From positions 1 to 64,000 of the forward strand of contig NW_022985438.1 of the NCBI RefSeq assembly GCF_010093595.1: DNA of 64,000 nt, given 5' to 3'. Below are positions 43,921-58,300 of the stretch, in pieces (within the stretch, counting starts at the first letter, position 1; each line of letters opens with the position of its first letter). A program made the position numbers and the translations under genes. This stretch comes from Mytilinidion resinicola (Eukaryota; Ascomycota; Dothideomycetes; Mytilinidiales; Mytilinidiaceae). The notes under the pieces were generated by a model. That model was not told the DNA's origin. It worked only from the letters and a program-made list of their open reading frames with translations, and made no database searches.

Positions 43921-46900
43921 CTACTACAAATAATATCTTTTTATACTATTAGCGCAAGTGGTATTAATATATATATAGAGTTTAAGTTGCTTAAAGCTAA
44001 TATACCTATTAATTTTCTTGCTATAGGGGGTCTCTTACTACCTAGGGATATATATTACCTATAATTATATATAGGGATTATAGTAATATTAAATCTATTT
44101 AATAGATATACTAATAAAATATTCGAAATTACTAAGTTTTTCTCTATATTTTTAATCCTGCCAGCAGATCCTGTAAAGCTTTCTTTTAACACGCCTTCTT
44201 TCTATAATACCGTGTGCTTATAGTTTAAAATAGTAAAGTTTACTCTTACTTATATCTACTAGAAGAGCTGGCGCTAGTGCTAGCGGAATTAATAATAATA
44301 ATAGTGTATATATATAACACTAAGGGCTGTCTTTTCTAATAAGCTTCTAGCTAGCATATTTAATTTCTTAACAGAGCTTTTTTATAGCCCTAATATCTCT
44401 ATAAAAGGCGCGTTAGCAGGATTAACTATATTATATACTGTTTAATCGACGTCTATACTACTGTTTAATTAAATTAGAATAAACTAAAGTTCTAAAAATA
44501 GCTTATTACTCTAGTTAAACCTTACAGGATTTAAATAGCGGGTGTATAGTATAGTAGAGAAGTTACTCTTATAAAGGGAGATAGTAATATATTACCTATA
44601 TATTGGCCTAAAAAGTTAATTAAACTATTAGAGAGTTAGAGTTAATAATAGAAACTAACTAGATATTTCGGTTCTATAGCCGGCTAGCACGGGTTTTAAA
44701 TATAGCAGTATTATAGTAAGATTATAAATATAGATAAGTATATTAATATAAGCGAAAAGGAACCCGAGTAAGCTAGAATATTATGCGAAATTGTATTTCT
44801 ATATATAGAGGAAGACCTGCAACCTTAAGTACTTCTATATTAGAGTTAGTATAAATATAAATCCCTATAGCGCTCTAAAAGTTCCCTCTAAGAGCTTAAA
44901 TCTTTATATATCTATATTTATAATATCCTTGCCCTAGTGCTATTAGCTAGATTAATAATTCTGCCAGTTACCAGGAATATTAAAATTTAGCGCCTAAGCG
45001 TGCTCGGAATCCCGAGACTATATTTATTATATAGATCCGAATAAAAATGCCTTTTAATATCCTTTTAAGGCTTATATACTATAAAATATTTCCGTAATAT
45101 TCCGTTATTAAACCCGCGGCTTTAGGCTTTACTAGTTTTAGGGCTCGATTAATATATTATAGATTTACCGCTTTTATTTATATTCCTTTATCTATATATA
45201 GAGATTAAATATATATAGTTAATAGCTTATAGGTTTCCTAGGGTATAGTATAGAACTTCTTAAGAACTATTTATAAATCCGCTAAATAATAGTCCTAGTT
45301 AAAGGCATGTTATATAAATTAGATAAATATCTCCTTATTAAGGCCTTCTAATGCGCAGCTTACTTTCGCTTTTAAAAGGTGTTTATTAACTAAAACTCTG
45401 CGTAATTGTAAATAATAGGCTATAAGTACGGCGTAAACGGTGAAATTTTCTTTTTTATCTTTAATCCCGAATAAAAACGGGTAGTTAAGTATGCTAAATT
45501 TTATGGTTAGCTAGTCCTAGAAATTTCGCTTACTACTTATAGTTACCTTTTATATAGAAACGCTATAATAATATAATTTAGATAGCTCTAACTTTTATAT
45601 ATAACTTAGGTAAATTTCTTTAGCTACTAAATAAAACCCTAGGCTAACTTTAGTATAGTATACTAAGGCTAGATAAGCAATATTAAATATAGCCTAAGTT
45701 TAGCTCTAAGTATTTTTAATAGGAAATAGGTGCCCCTATTAGTGTAAGATAGAGCTTTCTTTAATAAAAAGGTAGCGGAAAAGGGGCTATACGTTGAAAA
45801 ATACTATATTTAAAAGATATATAATATTATTTTATAGTTCTATAAGTCTTCTATTAAGAGCTTTAATTCTAACTATTCTTTAGCTTCTTATTAGAACTAT
45901 TATAATTAGCCTTCTTACTTATAACTTTAAGATCTAGTTATAAAAATAGTTACTATATATCTTATTATTCTTATTTTAAAATCCTCTAAATTATTAACAA
46001 CGTAATATAAACAATAGAGATAGCGGGTATAAGCGGCTTATATAGGTAGACTAGTATTTAATTAGGGTAAAGAAACCCTAGAGCTCTATTTAGAAGCTTT
46101 ACCGCCGCTATATCTAGTTTATAATAGCTATAAAAGTAGGTTAGATAATAGTAATAGTTCCTATGCGGCTATCCAGATCTATAATAGTAATAATAATTAA
46201 GGTAGCTTAGAACGCCGTAGGTATAAGGCTTAAAACTTTTTTATAATAGTAAGTACTAAAGGTAAAGTTAATTATAGAGCTAATAAGCGCCTAGCTAGCT
46301 TTTTAGACTTTACTAGTAAGTATAATAGGTAGAAAAGACTAAGCGCAAAGCGCATAAAGTGCTTTACTAGGCAAGGATTATAGTTAGAAAGGCGCGGGAG
46401 CATATAAAGAGGTTAGAAAATTTACTTAGCTAGGCAAAAATTACAGCTAGAGAGGCGCGGAAGTATAAAGAAATTAACAAGCGAACTATTTAGTGTAATT
46501 AGAGTTAAGTTATACTATCTATTAACTTTACGTATTATTTCTACTAGAGATTTAATAAAGAAAGCAAAAATTAAACTATTTTTCTTTTACCTTCTATCTA
46601 TTTTTAAGCTAATTAAAGTCCGTTCCTAGGTAGCGTAATACCTACTATACCGTAAAATTTACGGGGTATATTAACTTTAGACACCTTAAACTCTATATAT
46701 ATATTAGTATATAACTATTATAACTTTATATAGGTTATATAAGTTACTATAGCTACTCTAAAGCTCTTATAACCCTTTCTACTAAAAAATTATATTTGCG
46801 CTATTGCCTTTACAACTAATTTACGGAGAGTTTTCTTTTATAGCGTAATAGAATTTCTTTATTACAACGCTATTATTACGCCCTTATTGCTTTTACTACT

Positions 46901-48409
46901 TATAAAATAGTTTTATTTAAGTATAAAAGTTTTACTACTATATTAGAAAGCAGTATTAGCCTTATAATTACTTTAGCACGCATATTTATATAAGGCCGCC
47001 ACCCTAGTCGGTACGTCTAATCGGAAGGAAGAACTAATATAGCTTAGATAATATAACCCGTATATTTTATATAATCTATATAATAGGTATCTTTAAATTC
47101 ACCTGTATAAAGCGCGAGGGTAATACTATTATTTAGGAGGTTGGCAACGCTTTAAATATAGACTTTAAAGTAGTATAAGTTTTTAATAAAGGCGGTTTTA
47201 ATACACTTAGTTATAGGTATATTAATAAGTTTAAGCACGACTATAAAGAGCCTTAGAGTAAGTATACTAAATTATTTAACCGTATTTTAAAACTTAGAGC
47301 AGTCTCTATATCGCGTGTAGAGTAGTAGTTAGTTATCTAAGCTGCGGAGGTAGTAAAGTTGCTGTAGGCTAAATTAGGACCCTAGTAAAGCTTTCTAAAA
47401 AGCATATTTTAAGCTTTAGAACGCAGTTATATCTTCTAATTAAGTAATAATCTCCTTTTTTATATAGTAAAAACCCCTCTATACCGAAATAACTCCAACT
47501 AATTATTATTTTAAGTCTTCTCTCGGGAGTTTATATACTTATTATTAATATAGCATTGTCTTTATAGCTATTTATCTCCGGGTTTAAGGCCTATAAAATA
47601 ATTATAATAGTTCTAGTAGTACTTTTAGTTAGTTTTCTTACGGTATAGAGAAGCGCTTTACTTGCTATATTATAAATATTAGAAGCTCTTTAAATTTCGG
47701 AGAAATAGTGTAAAAATTCTAAGTTATTAAGGAAAAATATCCCTTTAAGCGCTTTTTACTCTTAGCCTTTAGTAATAAGTATTCTATAGGAATTTACGCT
47801 AAGATATAATATTCGCTTACTAAACTCTATATTAAAACTTAAGCTATATTATTATTATTATTATTAAATTCTATTATACTGGTGTAGCTCCTATTAAGGT
47901 TTATACAGCTGTTCTATCTAGGCTAGTTTATAAGGAGAAACCGTTTGCTGCTATACAGCGTTCGGATAAAAACCCCGTCCTCTGTAGTATATAGCGCTGA
48001 GCGCTCTTTTTATTATTATATAGCTATTAGGGACACGTAGTAGATCTATTAAGTCTACTATAGAATAAGCTATTGTAATATATTTTCCTAAATCTGTCCG
48101 GGTTTTACAGTCTAGGTATATTATATCTAGCTAGCTAAATATATAGTAAGTTATAAATATAAAGCTACCTGCCTAGCTTTTTTACTATAGTTTTCTATAT
48201 AGAATACTTCTATAGTATCCGGCCTAGATTAAACTATTTCCCGCCTATATATACCTAATTTGCTCCTTAAGCCTATTTTATAGCTTATATCTACCTTTTA
48301 ATAAACTAATACGCGTATCCGTTTTTTTAGGCTATATAGATAGTATTACTAGCAAGGTATTAATCCTTTTTTCTATGCAATAGCCGCTAGTAAAACAGGA
48401 AGGCCGTAA

Positions 48410-48620
48410 AAAATATATATACTTCCTATTCTACAGAGGTGCTGTATAGGCCTAGCCTGCGCAGCTGTATAAAACGGGAAGTATATACGTATACTTCCTA
48501 CTATATCCTTACTATATAAAGGCACTATATAAGCCGGAGCTTATATAGCCGTGTATAAGAGGACTAAAATAGGAAAAATGCATGTATACTCTATATACTT
48601 CCTATTCTACTAGCGCTTAT
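48410..48620. repeat. Short dispersed TACTTCCTA repeats
   Basis: TATACTTCCTATTCTAC or a close variant occurs at about 48417, 48492 and 48594. Inverted partners (GGAAGTATA) form an imperfect palindrome near 48480. Confidence 0.45.
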
Positions 48621-51479
48621 TATAAGTCTACTAGGTATCTATAAAGGCTTAGAGCTAACTATTGCTACTATTATATACCACGCCCTACGGCCGCCAGCCC
48701 GGGCACTAGCAGCCCCTTCGCGTTACCTATAACGTTTTTACGATAATAGGCTAACCGTGTTTTATAGATAAAAGGTTACTATAATAACTCGACGCCGCGC
48801 AGCTATTACCTTTTATTATTTACTAACTAAACCGCCACTATTCTTACTTTTACTTTCCTAGTCCTTCTAGTTCCGGTATTATTAGGTTGCAGATATAAGG
48901 GCTTCTAATATAGCCGGTATAAAGGTGTTCTATTATCCTATTAAAATAAAAACCTATTACTTTGCTAGCAAATACAGGCACTAGGTGTAGCCCTAGGTTA
49001 GTATTCTAGGTAATAGGATATCGGATAGTTATAAACGATAACCCTCTATTTATCTTCCTATTATCTATAGGTATTAAGTTTAGTAGTAGTAAGCCGCTAA
49101 AACCCGTGAAAACTCTGCTATTCTGGCGGCGTTAAGGACGACGTTTCTAAAGACGACCTCTAGCTATAACGCAACGCCGCTGTACTAGTAATAAACGTAA
49201 TTCTTACTTTTATACGGGCCTTGCGGTTTAAACGAGACGGAAAGGAACGCCCGTACGATAATACGGGTTAAATCACGATTTTAGTATTCCTTTAAACTTA
49301 AGCTATATTATATTTATATACTATACTAAAAATAATTATAGTATAGTTCTAGAAGTAACTATAGGCAGCTATAGAACCTCTTATTTTTCGAGATATAAAG
49401 CCTTTCGGCCGTTATAATAATAGATTCTAGGTTGTCTTAGAAATAGACTAAAACGGATTCCGCTTTAGATAATACTTTTATTTTATATTACTCTACTTTT
49501 TATATCTCCTTAGCTATAAGTCTACTAGCTTTTTTAAAGAGCACTACTGTTAAGGTAATAATTACCGCCGTACTAATAGTTAATCTTATATATTCTTTAT
49601 ATTTACTAACTATTTAAGTCTTCTTAATTTTTTTATCCCTTTATTATCTAATTCTAAATATTATTTACTACGTCTCCCTTAAGAGGAACCTTTATCCTTA
49701 CTTTTTTTTATATTCTAAGACTTCTTCTCCTACTATGCGTTTTATATCTACTTTAACCCTATTACCGCCTATATTTACACTAACTATAATACCTTATATC
49801 TTGCGGAGATAGTAACTACAGGCAATAAATAGACTTATATAATCCTAACCGCCTTTCTAGAAACTGTTAGCACCTACTTTATTAAAGCGCCTACGCGCGC
49901 AGGACCTAAAAACTAAATTATCGAAAATATTAAGCACGTATCTAACTTTATACGCATTTAAGAATTGCGCTACACCGGCGGCATATACCTTAACTAGGAC
50001 GTTTTACCCTTACGCGATATAAAACTACTGCGCGAAGCGGGCTTCTAATTTATACAGGGCGGCAGCTAGGCTAGGGTCTAAATAACAGTATTATACTCGC
50101 AATAAAGGCATCTAAACTCGTGTATCTAATAGCGCGCGATAGCGCAAGTTGCTTTAATAGCGATTAGTTTACTAATATTAGATTACTTATAGCGCTAGTA
50201 GAGCGTTTTATAGTAGTACCAGGTGTTAACTATAAATAAAAAGGCGTTTAGTCCGTTGCACTAGCGACACGGTTAAAAAGCTATATAGCCGATATCCGGA
50301 TGCGCCTACTGCTACCTAACTAGCACGCCGCTACTAAAGAGCACGATCTGGTGCAGAGGTGCAGGATTAAAAAGTGGACTTTTCGGCACTATATTTACTG
50401 CATACTTTTTATTTAAATAGAATAGGCTATAAGGGTTTTTAAAATGTTATAGTAGAATATATATTAAAGAAAAATAGCAACTATACGCTTATAGGGTAGT
50501 AAGAAAGGCTTTTAATAAGTATATACTTAATTAGGCAAAATAGGTTAGGGTTAGTATTAAAATAGTAACTTACCTAGAATTAAGTCTCTGCCGGAGATAA
50601 CTTTTATTAATAAATAGACACTTTAGGTATTATCCTCGGCTAGTAGCCGTATTACTGCGCAGAAGCGTTTTTATTTATAATAAATACTAGTAATAGTGCA
50701 GGTCTAAGCCTTTATATAAGATTTAAAAGCGATAATAGAATAATAGTAGTACTATAGCAACAAAATTCGGTCGTATTATAATAGTATACTTAGGTAATAA
50801 CACGGCTTCGCCTATATAAGGGTTATTTATTACTAATAGCTATAACTATAACAGAACCTTATAGTATAAAAATAGGTATAGGTATACTTTTAAAACTAAC
50901 TTACGGTAATATATATAGATTTAAAGAAAAAGTTATAGGTAAGTTAGTATAAAGAAGATACTGTATCCGCCTTTAATAAAGTACTTTATTACTAAAATAT
51001 AAGTATCTAGCTTACTATAATACTAACTATCTAAAAAAAATACACGAAATTTAGTAAGCGCTAAGAAAAAGCTTAAAAAAAGTGTCGTTATATAAGAATC
51101 TAGAAAAGAAACAGCTAAATAAATATTAGGAGTTTAGTGTGAAAAGATAAACAACTGTATAAATAAGTAAATAAAGTAAATAAGTTAAAGTTAATTATTT
51201 TCGAGATTTACGCAATAATATAAATAATAGTATAATAGAGAAGAAAGTAGGTATATTCTAGGCGTAACCGAAGGAAAAGAAAGGATAGGCAAATAATTAT
51301 TAATATTCGGTGAATAAAGACAGCAAAAATATAAACAGCGCATAAGTAACCGGTTTTACTAATTTTATAACTTTTATACTTTTATACTAAAATTGGCGTA
51401 GACTTTGCGTACTCCTATATAATTATAAAATCACCCTTATTTTTTGCTTTAAGGTTTTTAAAGTTATTAATACCTGCAG

Positions 51480-52300
51480 CCTTATAGTAACTAATCCTAA
51501 AGTCCTTAATAGTATATATTAGCTGGGATTTAGTAGCAGTATTTACTTTAGACTTAGCGGATTAGCGCGCTAAGCGTGCCTTTATTAGGGTGGATTAATA
51601 TACTAGAGTAATTAGGGTAAATCGGCTTCTATAAAAATATTCTATAGTAAGCAATTACTTATAAAACTAGCGTGTTATATCTATAGTAAGGCCGATAGAA
51701 AAAGATTTACTAGTAGCTACCTATTTACCTAACTTAGCTTTATTATATCTATTCTTTGCCTTATAGGCGGCCAGGAAAATTGCTTTATTAGCAGCCTTCT
51801 TCCCCTATTTCGCGCGCAGGGCTTACTATAGTTCCTACCTTTTATCTAATTTTCTATTAAAAAGAAGCTAACTAATAAAAATATATATAATAGGCTAATA
51901 TTCTTCTACTAAGTCTAGGTTAATAAGGTCTAAATCGGCGTTAGAATTACTAGTTTCTACACTTTTAAAAGCAACTCTGTATATACTAAGGATATAGTAT
52001 TTAGTAAACCGGAAATTCCTATTATTTAAGCGTTTGTTTTTATACCAATTATTAATATTGCTAACCTTTTTAAACTTAGGTTACTTATTTTTATACTCTT
52101 TAGATTTAGTATAAGTATTAAGCTAATACTTAGCAGCACTTTTCTTTCTATATATATTAATATACCGAGTGCCTCTACTGCTAGTCCATCTAATAGTAAT
52201 TATATTCTTACTATACTAAGGGCCCGGCCTAGTATATAATGCGCAACTATACTTAGAATTTTTAGACTTATATTCTAAGTTAGAACTATCTAGATTAAGT
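51480..52300 (-). pseudogene. Unidentified RIP-mutated gene relic
   Basis: The minus-strand frame includes NLDLVEEYQPIIYIFISQLL, KAANKAIFLAAYKAKNRYNK, LGKQVATSKSFSIGLTIDIT and TIEYFYRSRFTLITLVYQST with only TAG/TAA-type breaks. The frame is too consistent for random sequence, but no family is recognised. The 57-bp tandem repeat at 52364 lies at its N-terminal side on this strand. Confidence 0.4.
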
Positions 52301-52363
52301 TAAAATAGTAGAGAATTTAGCTCTAATTTAATTTTAGTGCTGTTTACTTTCCCCTATTACTTT

Positions 52364-52500
52364 CCCTATTTTGCGTTACTATTAGGTTTACTATTAGTAT
52401 TTATACCTGCTAGTTTCTCTCCCTATTTTACGTTGCTATTAGGTTTGCTATCGGTATTTATACCTGCTAGTTTCTCTTCCTATTTTGCGTTATTCTCTAA
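52364..52500. repeat. 57-bp tandem repeat (2.4 units)
   Basis: Units begin CCCTATTTT.CGTT at 52364, 52421 and 52478. The period equals 19 codons, and copies differ mainly by transitions. A 69-codon plus-strand frame across it is a by-product. Confidence 0.85.
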
Positions 52501-52829
52501 ACTGTCTGCTCTATTAGTTATTCCTATAGCTTTACCGTCTTCCTAATTAATATCTATTTTATTAATCTCTTTATTTATATTTTTAGCTTGAAAATCCTTA
52601 TTATTTTTCTTAAGAAATGCTCTTAACTTAGCAGCTTATACTTTACTAAAGTTGCTGTTATTTTCCTGCAGTTTAGTAAGCGTATTTTTAGCTCTAGCCT
52701 TTATCTAGGCTATATCTAAGCTTTTACTAGCGTTATTTCTTTTCTTAGCTCTTTATAGAGGTATTTCTAAGATAGGCGTTTAAAAGGTGTAGAGTGTAAA
52801 ATACTTTCTATATATTTATAATTAGAATT

Positions 52830-53367
52830 AGTAAATTATAGTATTTATATATAATAGAGTGTATAAAACTAGGACCTATAAGCTAGATTTAGTCTATTTA
52901 CCTAAAGCACCTATTTTAGTATAGAGAGCAACTTTAAAACACGTCTAGAACTATTTTTATACCCTGCTTATATTAAGTAAGGCCTAAAAAAAAGCCCTAT
53001 AGTATTTCTAATAGAATTTAAGTAAGTAGGGTTTTATAGACCTATAGTATTATGCACCGGAGCAGGTTTAACTAAGCGCTTCCTATTCTAAAAAAAGGTT
53101 ACTTATAAACAGCTTCTACCTCTGTATACTTTAAACTTCTTTAATTCCGGAACTAACTAATTAGAAGCTATTATCTAATATATATATTTTTACGGCTATT
53201 TCCTTTTATATACTTTTAGCAACCGGGACCGCTATAGCAGATTTAAGGTCTAATAATAAACTTTTAGCCTCTGCTACTTTTAGTATACCTTTTTCTAGTT
53301 AGCTATAAGCTATAATCTATTTTAAATTCGGCGGCTTAATAGGAATAGGAGTAATTAGTCTTATAGC
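52830..53367 (-). repeat. Dispersed repeat X, copy 2, left part
   Basis: Colinear with 35820-36320. It ends exactly at the 5' LTR of the gypsy element; the rest continues at 59481. Confidence 0.75.
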
Positions 53368-53635
53368 TATTACGGCTTAAACGGTAAAGCTTACTATATA
53401 GCGTAACACGTAATATTAGGACCCGGTAAAAGGCCTTATTATAAGGGCCTATGCGAGCCTTAGCAGGAGTATACCTGCTAACCGCCGCCCTGCTTTTTTA
53501 TAGCTTCTTAAGCTATATCTTATTATTTAACCTGCCCGCCTGCTGTATATTATAGAATACGTAGTAAATTTAGTTATTACTTCTACCTATCTGCCCGAGC
53601 TAGCTAGGGTAATCCTACCGCCCGAGACCGTAATA
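53368..53635 (+). repeat. 5' LTR of the gypsy element
   Basis: 268 bp. It starts TATTACGGC (former TG), ends ACCGTAATA, and is colinear with the 3' LTR. Confidence 0.88.
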
Positions 53636-55019
53636 TTACGTAGCTCCTTACCCACCTAGCTATCTACCTGCACCGCCAACCTAATATCCTACTTTTTCCC
53701 CCTAGTTCTGCCGGACAGCGAATTCGTATTCGCTGCCTATATTATTAACCACGTATATAAATAGTATAAGTACTGCCGCTAAATATATAAATATATTAAT
53801 ACCGCCTAGGAAAGCCTTACTAAAAACTACTAAGCCGCACTCTATATATAAGCCCTAAAATTAGAAATTAAGGAATATAAATAATAGAATAACTAACTAA
53901 AGGCATAATTATAAGCTGTCTATAAATACTAGAAGAAAGAAATAAAGGAGCTTATAGATAAACTAGCTTTAGCCCTTACTAAAAGATAGAGAGCAATTAA
54001 TATAGCTATACCTACCGTCTGCACCGCCCTATAAACCCCGATGCTATAAGTACTAACTAAAAAAAATATAGCTAATACAGCACGAACGCCTCCGTCTACT
54101 TCTAATATATCTACTACTCCTGCCCGGCTTTTTAAAAAACAACCTAACCCTAATAAGTTTACAGGTAACTAAAAGAACCTCTACTGCTTCCTTTCTTAAA
54201 TCTATAAGAAAATAACTGTTAACTAAGACTGCTTTCCTAACCTCTAAAGCTAAATATCCTATATAAATAGTTATCTAAGTAGAAACCTATACGCCTAAGT
54301 CCTGCTGTATATTATAAGAGAAAACTATTAACTACCCGATTTTAAAGCTATTCTAGAACTCTTAGAATAAGTATATAGAGACCCTAACTAAGTCCGCAAC
54401 TCCTGTACTAAACTATTCCGCCTCTGCTAGAATAATAAAGAATTTAGCGTTTTCCTTACTAAATTCTAACGCCTAGCTTTAGAAGAAGAGCTCTTTAAGA
54501 AAGCTTTACTAACTTTTTTAGAAAAAGCTATTAACCGTAAACTAAAGGAAATACTACTCTACTATAAACCTTCTAGCAGGAAGTACTATATATTTATAAA
54601 GTTTCTTTAAGACCTAGATAACCGCCGCAAATAATATAAAGTATCTACTACTGCAACCCTAAGAATATACGCTAATATAAATTAAACCTATTAGGAAACA
54701 CCCGTTTCTATAGGAATATAAACTGCTATACCCTAGTTATTACTAAGAGCGTCCGGCGCTATAAAAATTATAGAAGTCTCCGGAGACCTAATAGATTTTT
54801 TAAAAGGTCGCTTAACTTAATATAAAAGAAAGGAATATTACTATTATAGATCTAAGAAATACTTTATCTATAACTACCTTTAGCCTAATAAACGCTTTAT
54901 CCGCTCCCGCTCTATTTATAAAAACGCGTTTTTCTAGAGCTTTTTACCGCCCTCTACTAAATATAAAACCTAGATACTGCTAAAACCTACTTCTCCCCTA
55001 TTTTTTGCTTTAATAAAAG

Positions 55020-55365
55020 TGTTATAATAGTGCTATAAGCAGGAGTTTAAGAGCTTAGGAGGAAGCTTTAATTAGATGCTAAATACGTTACTATATAGGG
55101 AATTAAGACATTGTGTAAGGAATAGGAAATCGAGAGCGCCGGCGAAGAAGATATGCCGGCGGAACATGCGTATAGCATAAGCTCGCGAGCTCTGTGCGAG
55201 ATTAGGTAACAACGCTACGTAATCTAGTCTATAACCTAGACTATAACCTAAACTAGGTTATATAATCTAGGCTACGTTCTAGGATATAATCTAGACTAGG
55301 AGCTAGACTAGACACGTAATCGGCGAATTATAGTAGGTAAGGTGTTACGGGTAGTTACCGTAATA
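55020..55365 (-). repeat. Nested solo LTR (346 bp) with AAAAG target duplication
   Basis: It starts TGTTATAATAGTGC and ends ACCGTAATA. The outer ~50-100 bases at each side align to the 410-bp LTR family in the minus orientation, but the middle differs and is shorter, so it is a related subfamily. AAAAG flanks it on both sides (55015-55019 and 55366-55370). It interrupts the gypsy polyprotein between gag and reverse transcriptase, so it inserted after the gypsy element did, and it shows RIP-type changes itself. Confidence 0.88.
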
Positions 55366-58300
55366 AAAAGGATTAAGCCTAATATAAGTTATAGCTAGGC
55401 TTATATACTGCGCACTATATAAGTATCTACTGCTACTATCTAAGGGATAACTATTAAAAAGAAATAGGTTATAAGAGCTAACCTGTTAATTATACCTGTA
55501 TATTTAGAATACTAGGGCTAGAGTATTCTAGCGCATAGTATAATTAATAGTGGCTGTAAAAGGAAAGCGCTAGTTAATAAAAACTGGGTAAAGTATTACT
55601 ATATCCTAATAATTCCGCTTAAGTACTTTTTTTACCTAGAACTGGCCGATAGAGGCAATTCTAAAGCAGGTAAAGTAACCTATACTATTTAGGTTTAATT
55701 ACGGATAAATAAATATTTAGAGACTGTTTAAATAGGGGTAACTAAACTAAGTTATTACCCGATTATTTTAGGAATCCTGTAGCTACGCCTATATAATCCT
55801 ATACTAGACTAGTTCTATAATATACTATAGTTTATAAGCTAGTACTATTATAAATACTATAATATACCGTAAAAAGCAACGCGTGTATAAGGAATTGCTA
55901 ATATTCTAAAAAAAAACTGCCTAGAGTACCTGCCGCCTGCACTAAAAAACCTAGAAGAGAAGAATATAGCACCCGTTTCCTTACGCGTATATAGCGCCTA
56001 CCTATAAAAAAAATATAAACTCTTTTCTATATTACTAGATAATATTAACTATATCCTATTTAAGAAAAAGGGCTTTAACCTAAACCGCCTGCCTAAAGAA
56101 CTATAAAAGTTTACTAATGTTTTTTCGCCTAAAAACACTAACTGCCTGCTACTACACCGCCTGTATAACTATAAGATTAAGTTAGAAAAAGGAAAAACGC
56201 CCTTTTTTAAACTTTTATACCTAATATCCTATAATAAGCTAATAGCTCTAAAAGAATAGGTAGTAGATAATCTAAAGAAAGAATTTATCCGCCCTAGCTC
56301 TTCGCCTGCTATATTACCTATATTATTTATAAAAAAGCCTAGAAAAGGCCTCTGCTTCTATATTAACTACCAAGCGCTAAATACTATAATAGTTAAGAAC
56401 CGCTACCTGCTACTATTAATAAAGGAAACTTTAAGCAACCTAAAGGGGATAAAGTACTTTATAAAGATTAATATTATATCTGCCTTTAATAACCTATATA
56501 TAAAAAAGGGTTAAGAATAGCTTACCGTATTCTAAACCCGACTAAAACTGTTTAAAACCTTAGTAATACTATTTAGGCTTACCGGAGCCCCTGTAATATT
56601 CCAATAATTTATAAATAATACTCTATAAAAGCATTTTAATGTTTTCTATACTACTTACCTAAATAGTATTCTAATTTACAGCTAGAACTAAACTAAACAC
56701 CTAGAGTATATCTATACTATGCTAAAACTACTATAAAAAGCAGGACTCTACGCAAAGATTAAGAAATGCGAGTTCTTTACTAAAGAAATAATATTTCTAG
56801 GCATTATTATAGGAGCTAACGGCCTGTAAATAGACCTAGAAAAGATTAAAGCTATAATAGACTAGGAGATACTAACTCGCCTAACTAATATATAAGCTTT
56901 TATAGGATTTAGAAACTTCTACTGCTAATTTATTAGAGACTTCTTAAAGATTATTACTCTGCTAGTACACCTAATAAAAAAGGGCGTTGCCTTTATATAG
57001 AATACTGCCTGTTAGAAAGCTTTTACTAAATTAAAAGAAGCCTTTACCTCTGTACCTGTTCTAGCACTATTTAACTAGAATAAGCCTATTATTATAGAAA
57101 TAGATATATTTAATTATATTTTAGCTAGCGTTTTATTATAGTACGGAGACGACGGAATCCTGCGCCCTATTATATTCTTCTTAAAGAAGCACTTAGTTGC
57201 AGAATGCAACTATAAGATATATAATAAGGAACTGCTTACTATTATTTAATACTTTAAAAAATAGAAACTAGAGCTTAAAAGCGCCGCCTTACCTATTAAA
57301 GTTATTACTAACTACTGTAATTTAGAGTACTTTATAATAATAAAACTACTAAACCGCCGCTAGGCCTGCTAGTCTAAATTCCTGTCCCGTTTTAACTTTA
57401 AAATTATATATTAACCTGGAAAACTTAGGGTAAAGCCTAATTCTTTAACTAGGAGGTTAGAGAACCTGCCTAAGAAAGGGGATAAACATCTTTACTACTA
57501 GAGCTAGATAATTCTAAAAAAATTAAACTTTAAGAATAAAATAGAAAAAAAAACTATAAAAAAAGTAACCTTTAAAAAAATAAAGCTAAAATAATAGCTC
57601 TAGCACCTATAAGAACCCGGTAAAAAGGCTTATTACTAACTTTTCTAGACAACGCCCTATAAGATAAATAAAAGACTAAGGGAGATATAGAACTACCTTT
57701 TATAATTACCGCCCTACTAAAAATAGTATATAAAAAAGACCCTATTCTACTATTAGTTCTAAAAGCCTTAGAAAAAGAATACCGCTATTATATAAAGCTT
57801 ATATTAGCTAAATACTAGAAAAAAGGTGGATACCTATACTATTAGAACTGCCTATATATACCCGACTATAATAAACTAAAAATAGAACTTCTATATATAT
57901 ACCACAGGAATACTATTACCGGCTACTTTAGAAAATCTAAAATAAATAGCCTAATAGCCTGCAGTTACTACTAGCCCGGAATACTACCTTATATAGACTA
58001 TTAGGTTAGGAACTGCTAGATATATAAGAAAACTACTCTATTATAAAAAGCCTACTAGGGTATTCTAAAGCTGCTGCCTATTTCTAAAAAAGCCTAGCGT
58101 AATATATTAATAGATTTTATTACGCACCTATTATATAGCGGAAAGTATAATATAATTCTTATTATAGTAGACCGCCTAACTAAAATAAAATACTTCCTTA
58201 CCTGTAAAGAAACCTGTAACGCGGAAGATATTATAAAACTTTTCCTAAAAAATATCTAGAAACTATACAGCCTGCCTGCCTCTATTATATCTAACTAAGG

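Larger units (their letters stand above)
43921..52829. other. Long TA-rich RIP block without assignable genes
   Basis: Frames are short everywhere. At 46360-46480 a plus-strand frame shows two similar charged segments (KAREHIKRLENL and AREARKYKEINK), perhaps a coiled coil. At 51480-52300 a minus-strand frame is long and consistent but unrecognised. Small repeats lie at 48410-48620 and 52364-52500. Everything else appears to be heavily mutated repeat DNA. Confidence 0.65.

Noticed and set aside
52337..52546. 69-codon hydrophobic open frame resembling a membrane peptide
   Set aside because: It is a by-product of the 57-bp tandem repeat in RIP-type DNA; no start context or homology.
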